Below, in pieces: positions 18,653 to 28,055 of a stretch of 64,000 nt of DNA. The notes beneath the pieces are model-generated. The model saw only the letters and a list, made by a program, of their open reading frames with translations, had not been told where the DNA came from and did no database searches. Each line of letters begins with the position of its first letter. Position 1 is the first letter of the stretch. The position numbers and the translations under genes are program-made. The stretch is from the NCBI GenBank assembly GCA_963725425.1, contig CAVRYJ010000040.1, positions 434,001 through 498,000 on the forward strand. The letters run 5' to 3'. Source of the stretch: Clostridium_I sp963725425. Its GTDB lineage: Bacteria > Bacillota > Clostridia > Clostridiales > Clostridiaceae.

Positions 18653-19320
18653 AGCATTATATACCCTAACCCTCTTCTTGTTTCTATTGTATTTTCTATG
18701 CCTATCTCTTCAAGTTTTTTTCTTAATCTATTAATATTAACAGTTAAGGTACTATCATCTACAAAATAATCTGATTTCCATAAATATTCCATAAGCAAAT
18801 CTTGTTTTACTATATTTCCCTTATTGTTTATTAAGTAAGAGAGTATCTTAACCTCATTTTTCGTTAATTCCAAGCATTTATCCTTATAAAGAACCGTTGC
18901 ATTTGAAAGATTTAAATTAAAATCTTTATAGCTTAATATATTATTAGTTTTTGAACTTCCACCTGCCCTTCTTAAAATATTAGTTATCCTTGCTAATAAT
19001 ATTTCTATATTATAAGGCTTTGTTATAAAATCATCTGCTCCTAAGTTCATACTCATTAATTCATCTAAATCACTATCTCTACTTGTAACTATTATAATTG
19101 GAACCCCTGAAGTTTTTCGTATTTCTCTACATATATAATAACCATCAAACACTGGAAGATTAACATCTAACAATATAAGTTCTGCATTCTCATTTTCAAC
19201 ATATTGTATTATATTATTAAAATTCATAGGAGCTTTTACTTCGTATCCATATCTTTTTAAAAAATTTTGTAATTCTTCTCTTATAACTTCATCATCTTCA
19301 ATAATAATAATTTTTTCCAT
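18649..19320 (-). CDS. BceR-like OmpR-family response regulator (module 2)
   Basis: Receiver with IEDDE acidic site and phospho-acceptor Asp52 in LILLDVNLPVFDG, then the OmpR winged helix (ELTKNEVKILSYLIN, LTVNINRLRKKLEEIG, ETRRGLGYI). The start is placed at 19320 (MEKIIIIEDD) behind AGGAAGG; an upstream in-frame ATG at 19395 adds 25 residues unlike the family. It is clearly a paralogue of the module 1 regulator. Confidence 0.93.
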   Translation of the reverse strand: MEKIIIIEDDEVIREELQNFLKRYGYEVKAPMNFNNIIQYVENENAELILLDVNLPVFDGYYICREIRKTSGVPIIIVTSRDSDLDELMSMNLGADDFITKPYNIEILLARITNILRRAGGSSKTNNILSYKDFNLNLSNATVLYKDKCLELTKNEVKILSYLINNKGNIVKQDLLMEYLWKSDYFVDDSTLTVNINRLRKKLEEIGIENTIETRRGLGYIML

Positions 19321-19412
19321 ATGTACTCTTACCTTCCTACTTATTTTATTCTGTACCCTAATATCATAACATATTCTAAATTTCATAAAATCCATGTCTA
19401 AAATAAATCTCT

Positions 19413-21376
19413 TTATAAGTTATTCTTAATAATATTTTTATATCCTACATATGTTGTATAGAAGTATCCTGCATAAATTACAATAAATATTAAAGCTGTT
19501 ACTAATGCTGAAGAGTTAATATTTGTTTCTTGTAAGCTATTTAAAAAATCGCTAGTTACCTTAATTCCAACCACTGAATGAATTAATGCAAGACTAACTG
19601 GAAGACTAAAGTATATCAATGTTTGAACAAAAATTGTTTTATCTATCATTTTTTCGTTTGCACCAAGTCTCCTTAAAGCTTTATATCTTTCTACACTGTC
19701 ACTAGCTTCTGATAATTGTTGAAGAGCGAGTACTGCCATGCTAGTTATTAAAAATACAATACCTAAATATATTACGATAAATATTATTACATTTGTTGAT
19801 TCCATACTTTCTGAATAGACTTCATCCTTTGATATACCGAGTATATAAGCACCTTTACCATAGTCCTGGCGTTTTTCATATTTTTTATTATATTTTTCTC
19901 TGTTTTTATCTAAATAATTTACATTAAGTACTGAGTTACTAATTTTGTAATCTGATAAAAACTCATCATTTATAACTATTATGAAAAAACTAGTTGTAAA
20001 ATAAGCCGTTTGAAGATTTTCTTCTATAGCTTTAGGATTTTTTATTAGGTATTCTTTTCCTTTAATATTAATTCTATTATTATTTTTTTTATTTTTTCAT
20101 TTATTGGTTTCATATACTCATTAGTATTTGATAAAATTAAAACTTCATCATTATTTAAATTTACTTCTTTTTCATTCTTAAATTTTAAAATTTTATTATA
20201 ATCAGATAGTTTAACAAAAATTACATTGTCATCTGCATCGGCTTTTTTAAAACCTACATCTCCTGTTGTTAAAAATTCACTAGCTTTCATACCTATAAGA
20301 TATTCATTATGAGCTACAGATTTTTCATTTTTACTTATTTTCAAATTAATTTTATTTAGAACATCTTCTATATTGTAGCCTCCATCCAATTTTTGTACTG
20401 ATATGCTGGCATCAAATGGTGTTGCATTTTTAAGTCCTGCATCAATAACAGTTTTAAGGCCTATTCCCATAGATAAACTTACTATTGTGAAGAATAACAT
20501 TAAGCAAATTAAAGACATTGATATGAAGTTTGTATCAACTTTACTATTTATCTGTTTTATTACAAATATATTTAACCCTTTAAAATAAACCTTTTTATTT
20601 TTCTTTACTACATATAATATAATTCCAGATAAGCTAAAGAAAAATAACACTGTACCTACTATTCCCAAAGCTATTGATATTAAGAACATAGGGTCTAGTA
20701 CATTTAAACCTACTTTTAGTATTGATTTATATGCAAACCCAAGTGATCCTAAGCATAAAATAAATGCTATTAAATATATAATAGGATTTTTGAATCTAAC
20801 ATCTTGATTCTTTTTACCTGCTGTTAATAAATCGATTATCTTGTATTTAGATATAACAAATACATTAAATATCATAACAAGTAAAAACATTATTCCAAAG
20901 TATAATACAGTTTTGCCTATTGCACCTGTTGAAACCGCAAACTTATATTCATTAATCTGCAAATCAAATAACTTTAATGCAAAGCCAGATAATCCTTGTG
21001 ATGCTCCAATTCCTAGTATAAGTCCACTAATTAAAGATATAACTCCAACTAGAAAAGTCTCCATTACTAATATCATAGATATTTTTCCTTTTCCCATACC
21101 TAAAGTCATATATATTCCTAATTCTTTTTTACGTTTTTTTATCAAGAAATTATTTGCATATAATATTAAACTACCTAATACTATGGATATAAATACTGAC
21201 GTATAAGACATAACTTGCATTAATTTAGATACAGATTTCATTTTTATAAGTGCCTTTTGTGACCCCATTGAGTTAAAGCTATAAAATATACAAACTGCTA
21301 AAGTTAGTGTTAAGAAATATATAGCATAGTCCTTAAAGCCCTTCTTTACATTACCTACAGCTATTTTGGAATACAT
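19413..21376 (-). pseudogene. BceB-like ABC permease (module 2), one frameshift in an A-run
   Basis: The N-terminal frame (MYSKIAVGNVKKGFKDYAIY onward, ATG 21376 behind GGAGGTGATG) and the C-terminal frame join across 19806-20100: after EKIKK the shifted frame continues with NNNRINIKGKEYLIKNPKAI and runs without stops into NVIIFIVIYLGIVFLITSM. Adding one A to the A-run at about 20083-20097 restores a permease of about 655 residues, parallel to module 1. So this is either one recent indel or a homopolymer sequencing error. Order in this module is ATPase-permease-regulator-kinase, unlike module 1. Confidence 0.85.
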
Positions 21377-21575
21377 TATCATCACCTCCAAGTAGAGTTA
21401 TGACTTCTATAATTTTATTAAAGAATTCTTTTCTAGTATCTTTACCTCTTACTACCTCACTAAAGATTTTTCCATCTTTAATAAAAAGGATTCTATGAGC
21501 ATAGCTTGCTGTAAAAGCATCATGGGTAACCATAAGTATTGTGGTCTTTAAATCTTTGTTTAAACTTTCAAATTT
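21351..21575 (-). pseudogene. BceA-like ATPase, C-terminal fragment (module 2)
   Basis: Only the end of the ATPase remains: ESLNKDLKTTILMVTHDAF, the switch histidine and the tail FFNKIIEVITLLGGDD, closely parallel to module 1. Walker A, the signature motif and Walker B are gone. The break at about 21575 abuts the C-terminal end of an IS1380-type transposase, so the insertion followed by deletion is the likely cause. Any regulated promoter of the module was lost with it. Confidence 0.85.
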
Positions 21576-21579
21576 TCAA

Positions 21580-22258
21580 GTAATAATCTTTGTTCTAATA
21601 GTTTCAATTGTCATAGATTTCATAGGTGTTTCATCCAAGCTAACATTTCTGAACCAGTTGTTAAAATTATATGCCAGCACCATTTCTTGAAGCTTATTTG
21701 CATTAGCAATAAATTACATGAGAAGAAATTGTATCAAATTTACACAGTTTTCCCATCTTTGCAGCAAGCTCAGCTGATAGTTTATAAAGTGTAGGATTAA
21801 CATAGGTTTGAAAATTCGTAGAATATATATCAAAAATAATATGTTCAAGAGGTTTGATTTTGTAAATATTATCATGTAACCTCTCGTTAATAAATTGAAC
21901 ACTCTTTAAGGTTTCAACGGTTGGTCTCTGGTTATACCTTGAGATAGTTGGCTGTGACGCCAATGACTTTTTCTTTAGAATATATGTAAAAGTAGGATTG
22001 TTCCTTAATTCATCAGCATGATCATCGGCAGTGTAACCTGCAATTCTTAGATAAATTCTTTGAACATCAATATCCTGATTTTTATGCGTTCTGGAACGTG
22101 CAGAATTATCTTCAATGTAAAGATTTTCTTTAATAGTATTACTAAACCCAACCTTTTCATCAAATTCTTTGTATAATAAAAGACCTACATCAGAGTGTAA
22201 CGGATTTACTTTAGAGGTGCAAAGAGCAAATTTACAGGCACTTTTACAATGACTTCTA
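21580..22258 (-). mobile_element. IS1380-family transposase remnant
   Basis: The minus strand reads VNPLHSDVGLLLYKEFDEK, LRIAGYTADDHADELRNNP, then LASQPTISRYNQRP and IIFDIYSTNFQTY, the IS1380 signature run. A jump at about 21720 leads to the family end with AYNFNNWFRNVSLDETPMKS and ETIRTKII. Much of the catalytic middle is deleted and several frames are used. Terminal repeats were not identified. Confidence 0.75.
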
Positions 22259-22262
22259 CAAC

Positions 22263-22303
22263 AAAAAACCTATGCTTTAACCAAAGTTTTAGCATAGGTT
22301 TTT
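22263..22303. terminator. Bidirectional terminator
   Basis: AAAAACCTATGCT with its inverted copy AGCATAGGTTTTT (13-bp stem, loop about 14), flanked by A and T runs, between the IS1380 remnant and the end of the methyltransferase gene at 22359. Confidence 0.8.
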
Positions 22304-22358
22304 ACTTTTATTTAGTTATAGATGAACAATAAAATAATATTGTTCACGATATAAAAAA

Positions 22359-23057
22359 TTATTTCTTTTTAAATAATGCTGTCCACATAAAACCTAAGCC
22401 TTGTAAAGTACCTTCTATTCCCTCTTTATATTTTTTTATCTCTACAACTTCAAAGTCTTTACAAAATATTTGCTCAAGTTTTTCCTTGGTAAATGCAACA
22501 CCTACACGGTGTTTTTCATAATACTCCCAGTCTGTAACTTCATCTGCACATTTTTCTCCCCAAGCAAAACATGTTAGCCCAAAGTAAGAACCTTGCTTTA
22601 ATGAGTTTCTTAATAGTTCTACATATGAAATTCTTCTGTGTGGAGGCAAGTGATGAAAGCAACCACTATCATATATAAAGTCATATTCTTTCCTATCTAA
22701 CTCAAAAATAGATTTACAGATATAATTAACACTACAATTATTGTTTTCAGCAAATATCCTAGCGTTAGCAATTGCTGATTCAGATAAATCTACTGCGGTT
22801 ATTTCACTACCTAACTTAGCCATATATACAGCATTCCTTCCTTCCCCACAGCCAAGTTCAAGGACGGTTTTTGGAGCGATTACTCCACTTGTAAAATATC
22901 TTTTTAGATTTTCGTCAGGTAAATCGGGATGTACTATAAATGGAGCCTTAGCCCATCTCTCTGAGTAAAAACTGTTCCATAGTGTTGCTTGGTCAGCAAG
23001 TTTGTAATCTAACATATTAAATACATCCTCAACATTCAAAATATCTTGATTAGCCAC
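22359..23057 (-). CDS. Class I SAM-dependent methyltransferase
   Basis: 232 residues with the SAM-binding glycine loop VLELGCGEGRNAVYMAKLG near residue 80, acidic motif II AVDLSE and the post-II strand YDFIYDSGCFHHLPPHRR. It resembles the thiopurine or tellurite-resistance-like methyltransferase group. The substrate is unknown. GTG start at 23057 after AGGAGGAAA. Monocistronic, ending in the terminator at 22263-22303. Confidence 0.88.
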   Translation of the reverse strand: MANQDILNVEDVFNMLDYKLADQATLWNSFYSERWAKAPFIVHPDLPDENLKRYFTSGVIAPKTVLELGCGEGRNAVYMAKLGSEITAVDLSESAIANARIFAENNNCSVNYICKSIFELDRKEYDFIYDSGCFHHLPPHRRISYVELLRNSLKQGSYFGLTCFAWGEKCADEVTDWEYYEKHRVGVAFTKEKLEQIFCKDFEVVEIKKYKEGIEGTLQGLGFMWTALFKKK

Positions 23058-23191
23058 AATATTTTCCTCCTAATTAAAACTTATAAATCAGTTCCTAAAA
23101 ACACTTGAATTAGTTAGTCAAATTTTACTATTGTATGTATATATTATAAACTATTCAGTAGGCTTTTCCAATATAATGAAACAAATGAGAG

Positions 23192-23926
23192 TTAAGAAAA
23201 ATATATTATATCAGTGTAGTTAGACTGTTTATCAGTAATACCTATTCTCTGTGCAGGAGTTAACACATCACCGTTGCCACTCCTGAAAGCCCAACAGAAG
23301 TTATAAAATGTTCTCAATATGGTTATGGCATATTGGGCGTACCTTGGATTATAGTTAGAGTAGATATAACTCTTTCCTTCGCCTCTTGCTATACCAAGTC
23401 GTCTTTTAAGTATTGATATACTCCTTCTTATCTGATTAATAGTATTTTCCTGTCCATTAGTTAATGAAAATATCAAGTTTTTTAAATCTTGCCCCATATT
23501 AATAATATTAACATGCTCAATATTTAGTATATCCCTAAGTACTTCCCTATAATATTCAAGCTTGTTTGATTTCAATATTCCATCAATTTCCTCAATTAAA
23601 GCCAGTGAAACTATTCTACCATTTTTGATTACTGGGTTCTGATTTCTAATTGATGCCCTAATTACATCTGGTGTACTATATAATACAGGAGTTTTACATA
23701 ATAAAAAAATGTCTTCTATGCCTTTTCTTATTGGAGTTTCAAAACTATTTCTTATATCTTTTATTTTACTGATGAGTGATACCAATGTTTCATAACCATC
23801 TATTTCTTGAATTTTAGGGCCTTTAACTTTTTTAACAATAGTATTTTCTCTTTCAAATACTGTAGATACAGGACCTGTAGCTGTTGTTTTTTTATATTTA
23901 AAAATTTCTTTATTTACATAGCCCAA
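23192..23926 (-). CDS. Insertion-element-like protein, possibly a truncated transposase
   Basis: 244 residues without a familiar catalytic core in the first 180. The C-terminus, YNPRYAQYAITILRTFYNF and LTPAQRIGITDK followed by DIIYF, closely resembles the ends of clostridial insertion-element proteins and DDE transposases. Such proteins usually carry a zinc ribbon and integrase core upstream, so this may be an N-terminally truncated or rearranged copy. No clear ribosome site. It could equally be a separate, uncharacterised family. Confidence 0.4.
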   Translation of the reverse strand: MGYVNKEIFKYKKTTATGPVSTVFERENTIVKKVKGPKIQEIDGYETLVSLISKIKDIRNSFETPIRKGIEDIFLLCKTPVLYSTPDVIRASIRNQNPVIKNGRIVSLALIEEIDGILKSNKLEYYREVLRDILNIEHVNIINMGQDLKNLIFSLTNGQENTINQIRRSISILKRRLGIARGEGKSYIYSNYNPRYAQYAITILRTFYNFCWAFRSGNGDVLTPAQRIGITDKQSNYTDIIYFS

Positions 23927-24024
23927 ATTCGAAACATTTTTACCAATTACTATTTCAATAAAATAATTATAGTCGTAATTTAAGAAAAGTTAGTCATAAT
24001 TACAAATATAGAATTGCCTTTGTT

Positions 24025-24678
24025 CTATAGAAAGTCATTTTTTTTAACAATCAGATTGAAGTGTTTGGACATTTTTTCTGTATTTTCTATGTTATACTCT
24101 GTTTGTTCGACAGGTATATTTATAAAATCAAATTCAATGACATATTTTCTTATATCTTCAATATCAACATAAAAATGAGGGACATTTCTTTCTGTGTCGT
24201 CCTCATCTCTCAAAATAGTATTATTATCAATATGTTTATACTTATCAGCACTTTGAAATGTCAAACTGTCTTTTGAGAGTAGGGTAATAAATAGTTCTCC
24301 TTTATTTTTCAATACTCTTTTTATTTCTTCAACCGATTTATTAAATCCTTTAGTATCAGTGTGATAGATAACATTGTACGCTATTATACAATCAAATGTA
24401 TCATCAGCAAACGGTAGATTAAGCATGTCGCATACGTCTGCTGTAATATTTAAGCGTTCTTTCTCTGCCCAATTTTTTAAGTGATTTACACCATAATCGG
24501 ATAAGTCTACAGAATTAACTTCAAATCCTTTCTGTGCAAAACAAATTCAGTGTCTCCCCAATCCACATCCTAAATCAAGAAACTTCTTAAATCCTTTTGA
24601 TTTCCATGATTCTATTGTAGGAATTAACCATTGGGTACTTTCATTTTTGCTCCAATCCCAAGGTTTTGATTCAATCAT
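24025..24678 (-). pseudogene. SAM-dependent methyltransferase with an in-frame TGA
   Basis: Start ATG 24678 (MIESKPWDWSKNES) lies behind AAAAGGAGGAAAA. The frame reads FLDLGCGLGRH, then TGA at 24547-24549, then ICFAQKGFEVNSVDLSDYG and onward to LNLPFADDTFDCIIAYNVIY and the C-terminus with no shift. Families of this type have Ser at the stop position (GxGRHS), so a TCA to TGA change fits. Without the stop it would be about 217 residues. An upstream in-frame ATG belongs to the preceding relic. Confidence 0.82.
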
Positions 24679-24936
24679 ACATTTTCCTCCTTTTTTTAAC
24701 AATCTGATATTAAACCTAAATTTTATATCTTGAACTAGCTTGTTTGAGCCTGTCATTTCTGTAAGTCTGCTTTCAGGTATTGCTACACCATTTACATATT
24801 TGCAAAACTGCATATTAAGTCCACCAATATCAATAAGTCCTACTTCACAATTATTAAATCTTTCTTTATCAAGATAAGGAGCCCCAGAACATTCACTTTT
24901 TATTGTTACATCTTCAATACTAAACGTGAAATCTTA
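24679..24936 (-). pseudogene. ParM/StbA-like actin fragment
   Basis: Upstream of the methyltransferase the same strand reads DVTIKSECSGAPYLDKERF and CEVGLIDIGGLNMQFCKYVN, with PESRLTEMTGSNKLVQDIKF after it. The phosphate-2 loop type motif LIDIGGLN and the text around it resemble plasmid segregation actins of the ParM/StbA family. Only about 75 codons remain. It is not a copy of the intact actin gene at 60.5 kb. Confidence 0.45.
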
Positions 24937-24989
24937 GTTATTGACTTTAATTTTATTTAGTTATGTATAAAGCTTTGCTGTATTCTAAA

Positions 24990-25679
24990 CTATAGCGATT
25001 TTATATACAAGTTTTTAGCTAATTCTCGGAGCCTATTTTCATCTAATATATATACTGTTTTATTCTTGCATTTTATAATTGATTTTTCTTCAAGTTCTTT
25101 TAAAGTTCTATTTAAATGCCTATAGGTTGTTCCTAAAAATTGAGCAATCTCTAGGAAAGATGAATTTAAAACTATATAGTTTTTATCTATTAAATGCTCA
25201 ATTAAATAGCTGGACAATCTATTTATAAGAGGATATACAAAATTGTAGGAACTATTATTAATAGTTACATAAAGTTTTTCGCTTAAAGACTCTACTAAGT
25301 GTCGTAAAAACTTAGAATTATCCAAATATGATTTTCTAAGTATATCTGAAGGGATGGCTATTAAATAGGTATCTTCCGTTGCTTAAATATCACAGGTTAT
25401 AGGTCGCTTTTTTAAAAGTTCTAAATCTCCTATAGTATTGAATGCTTTATAAAACTTTAATAGCATTGATTTACCATTTTCAAAAGGATATGAAATTTTA
25501 ATTTTCCCATCCACAAGCAAATAATAATATTTTAGGTTAGTATCAGCTTTAAAAATACACTCATCTTTTTCATAAAAATGAAGTTCCATAAGCTTAATTA
25601 AGTCCTTATCAAATATATTTTCTATATCATGCTTAGCAATATAATTACTTAAAAGGTTGTTATTAAAAATTCTTTTCAT
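24990..25679 (-). pseudogene. Crp/Fnr-family regulator with an in-frame TAA
   Basis: ATG 25679 follows TAAGGAGGATTT. The cyclic-nucleotide-binding-type barrel (KDECIFKADTNLKYYYLLVD) runs to LKKRPITCDI, then TAA at 25383-25385, then in the same frame ATEDTYLIAIPSDIL, a dimerisation helix and the winged HTH (EIAQFLGTTYRHLNRTLKEL). A CAA to TAA change (Gln) would explain it. Restored length is 229 residues, normal for YeiL-like regulators. Divergent from the HAD phosphatase gene. Confidence 0.85.
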
Positions 25680-25810
25680 AAATCCTCCTTAACATGACAT
25701 GTGTCATGTTCAAACTGTTATAAATATATTATTATATTTATAAAGAGTTGTAAAGCAAGAAGGAGTTCATAGATATATAAAAAATCTTCTCTTATAATTT
25801 GGAGGTAAAT

Positions 25811-26527
25811 ATGAAATACGAAATAATATTATTTGATGCAGATGATACTTTATTTGACTTTAAAAAATCTGAAAGAGAAGCCTTTAAGAACACTATGCTA
25901 GAATTTAATATAGAATATGATGAAAATTATCACTTAAAAATATATCAAACCATAAATACAGCTATATGGAAAGATTTTGAGAATGGACATATTACTCAGG
26001 AGAAACTAAAGGTGGAAAGATTTAGAAGATTATCAGATAGTTTAAATGTAAGCTTTGATGAAAATATTTTTGCCAAAGCTTATATGAAGCATTTAGCAAA
26101 TGCTTCCTTTTTATTTGAGGATAGTCTAGAACTTGTAGAAAATTTGCATAAAAATTATAGACTAGCTATAGTTAGCAATGGACTTAAAGAAGTACAGAAT
26201 AAAAGAATAAGAAAATCTACTATATCAAATTTTTTTGAAGCGATAGTTGTATCTGAAGAGGTTAAGGTATCAATGCCTGATCCTAAAATATTTGAATATG
26301 CTTTAAACAATATAAAGCATACTGACAAAAGCAAAGTATTGATTGTAGGGGATAGTTTAACCTCTGATATACAAGGTGGAATAAATTTTGGTATAGATAC
26401 ATGTTGGTACAATCCTAAGAGAATTGAAAATAAAATCGGAATAATTCCTACTTATGAGATTTCTAATTTGACTGAGCTTAAGCATACTCTTGAAAATTGT
26501 CCACTATCTAATCATAGTTTTTGCTAG
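25811..26527 (+). CDS. HAD-superfamily phosphatase, YjjG-like
   Basis: Phosphatase with the nucleophile motif FDADDTLFDF at the N-terminus, motif II AIVSNGLKEVQ, Lys in VSMPDPKIFEYAL and motif IV LIVGDSLTSDIQGG. Best fit is the YjjG group of nucleotide 5'-phosphatases. The start is set at ATG 25811 because the GGAGG ribosome site overlaps the upstream TTG at 25799. 238 residues, normal length. Confidence 0.9.
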   Translation: MKYEIILFDADDTLFDFKKSEREAFKNTMLEFNIEYDENYHLKIYQTINTAIWKDFENGHITQEKLKVERFRRLSDSLNVSFDENIFAKAYMKHLANASFLFEDSLELVENLHKNYRLAIVSNGLKEVQNKRIRKSTISNFFEAIVVSEEVKVSMPDPKIFEYALNNIKHTDKSKVLIVGDSLTSDIQGGINFGIDTCWYNPKRIENKIGIIPTYEISNLTELKHTLENCPLSNHSFC

Positions 26528-26543
26528 AAAATACATTTATAAA

Positions 26544-27077
26544 TTATTGCTTATTTATTTTGTTTTGTTTTTTTAAGTAATCTATAAACTCTTCTAACTC
26601 TCTATAATTGTTTATAATTTTAACGTTTTTATCCCTATAATTTCTCAATATCTCTTTAATTTTTGGCATAGTATCTTTCTCAAAGTTTTCAATAAAACTA
26701 GCAAACTCTTCCGTAATAGTTTCATCAAAACCTTCAGCCATATCATCTCTATTTGTCCCTTGTTTAATATATTCTTCTGCTCTGCTATATGCATTTATTA
26801 AGCAGATAGCAGATGATATATTTAATACTATTATTGTATCAGCTAATTGAACTCTCATTTCAAGCGTAGATATATAATTGCCATCAATAATCCACTTATC
26901 ATATCTATTTGCAAAGTTATTTATTTCTGTAACCAATTTTTCTCTTGTTATATGTAATTTGCCACTAGTATGATATACCTTATCTAAATGCATAACTGGG
27001 TAAAACAAAAGCTCATTAATTCTCATAGTTAACACTGATTTCCCTGCTCCTGGACATCCGATAATTATAATTTTCAT
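26544..27077 (-). CDS. P-loop nucleotide kinase-like protein (DNA topology modulation/FlaR type)
   Basis: 177 residues beginning MKIIIIGCPGAGKSVLT, a Walker A loop at the very N-terminus, with HLDKVYHTSGK and KWIIDGNY after it and an LIS/AYSRAEEYI region. This arrangement is typical of the small adenylate-kinase-like family annotated as topology modulation protein FlaR. The true substrate is unknown. The start at 27077 follows GGAGTGAATTC. The convergent HAD gene ends 17 bases away. Confidence 0.8.
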   Translation of the reverse strand: MKIIIIGCPGAGKSVLTMRINELLFYPVMHLDKVYHTSGKLHITREKLVTEINNFANRYDKWIIDGNYISTLEMRVQLADTIIVLNISSAICLINAYSRAEEYIKQGTNRDDMAEGFDETITEEFASFIENFEKDTMPKIKEILRNYRDKNVKIINNYRELEEFIDYLKKQNKINKQ

Positions 27078-27094
27078 TTGAATTCACTCCATCA

Positions 27095-27352
27095 TTAACA
27101 ATTTTTAATTATAAATCCATCTAAATTTCCTTTTTCATCTAATACCATTGCAGCTACATCATCAAAAGTCAAAATATGCTTATTTTCGCCTTTATGCCAC
27201 TTACCCAACTCATCCCAATCCGCAAATGCTAAAAAGATTTACTGATTATCTGTATATTCAATTATACTAAATTTAATTGTTGTATTTTCCTCCATTACTT
27301 TTAAAGCAACCACCAGTTCTGGATTGGTTACTGGTTTATTCACATCTATCAT
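27095..27352 (-). pseudogene. SseB-family protein with an in-frame TAA
   Basis: Begins at ATG 27352, directly after the deformylase stop (the two touch). It reads MIDVNKPVTNPELVVALKVM, then SIIEYTDNQ, a TAA at 27239-27241, then IFLAFADWDELGKWHKGEN and FDDVAAMVLDEKGNLDGFII. The DWDEL..W and FDD..A.V.D motifs belong to the SseB N-terminal domain. A single substitution (for example AAA to TAA) is enough. Probably co-transcribed with def. Confidence 0.65.
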
Positions 27353-27763
27353 TTAAATTATTACACCTTCAAAATGATCCATTTCATGTTGAATTATTTG
27401 TGCTGTAAATCCATTAAACACTTGCTTTTGCTTGTCAAAATTTCTATCAAGATACTTCACCTCTATCATTTCATATCTCTTTGTTTTTCTAAAGCCATTT
27501 AAAGATAAACAACTCTCTTCTGTTTCATAAAGCTTTTCTTTTTTTAATATAGATGGATTTATCATAGGCACAATAAGGTTGCCTACAGTAAATACCAATA
27601 TACGCTTTTTCGCTCCAATCATATTACCAGCCAATCCAACACAACAATCTAAGTTTGCACTTAATGTATCTATTAAATCATCAATTACTACTATATCATT
27701 TTTAGTTGCCTCTTCTGATTTTTGTCCTAAAAACAATATATCTTTTACAATTGGTTTTATCAT
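27353..27763 (-). CDS. def: Peptide deformylase, short paralogue
   Basis: Metal-dependent removal of the N-formyl group from nascent proteins. 136 residues with motif I CVGLAGNMIG (usual GLAANQIG), motif II ESCLSL with the Cys ligand, and motif III QHEMDHFEG with both His ligands and the catalytic Glu. AG in place of AA in motif I is a mild departure. Short clostridial deformylase paralogues of this length are common. Start ATG 27763 after AAAGAGGT. Confidence 0.9.
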   Translation of the reverse strand: MIKPIVKDILFLGQKSEEATKNDIVVIDDLIDTLSANLDCCVGLAGNMIGAKKRILVFTVGNLIVPMINPSILKKEKLYETEESCLSLNGFRKTKRYEMIEVKYLDRNFDKQKQVFNGFTAQIIQHEMDHFEGVII

Positions 27764-28055
27764 AATTTATACCTCTTTTTCAACTATATTTCTCATAAAA
27801 AATAAGATATGATTTTAAAATATATTGTATAACATAAGCATATTAGATAATGGGAAGTTGCGTTAGGCTTTCTTAATCCCATTATTCATTTAGGTATTAT
27901 GGCATAATTTAAGAACTAACTATACCTTTAAAAATAGTAGTATTCATAGTATATAAAGTTATAAAAATACACATCATAATATCGTTGAATATTAAATAAC
28001 TATACTTTAATAATATAGAATTTAAAGTATATGAAAAGAAAAGTGAGATGATGTT
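27764..28055. other. Intergenic region ahead of the Tn554-like element
   Basis: Divergent region between def and tnpA. It has an imperfect hairpin (TAATGGGAA ... ATCCCATTA, about 27848-27890) but no coding remnant. The left end of the transposon should lie here, but Tn554 relatives lack terminal inverted repeats, so the end cannot be placed. Confidence 0.4.

Noticed and set aside
24547..24549. Possible recoded TGA (selenocysteine or suppression) in the methyltransferase
   Set aside because: Stops in the other broken genes include both TAA and TGA at unrelated residues, no SECIS-like hairpin is evident, and the expected residue is Ser, so ordinary nonsense mutation is simpler.
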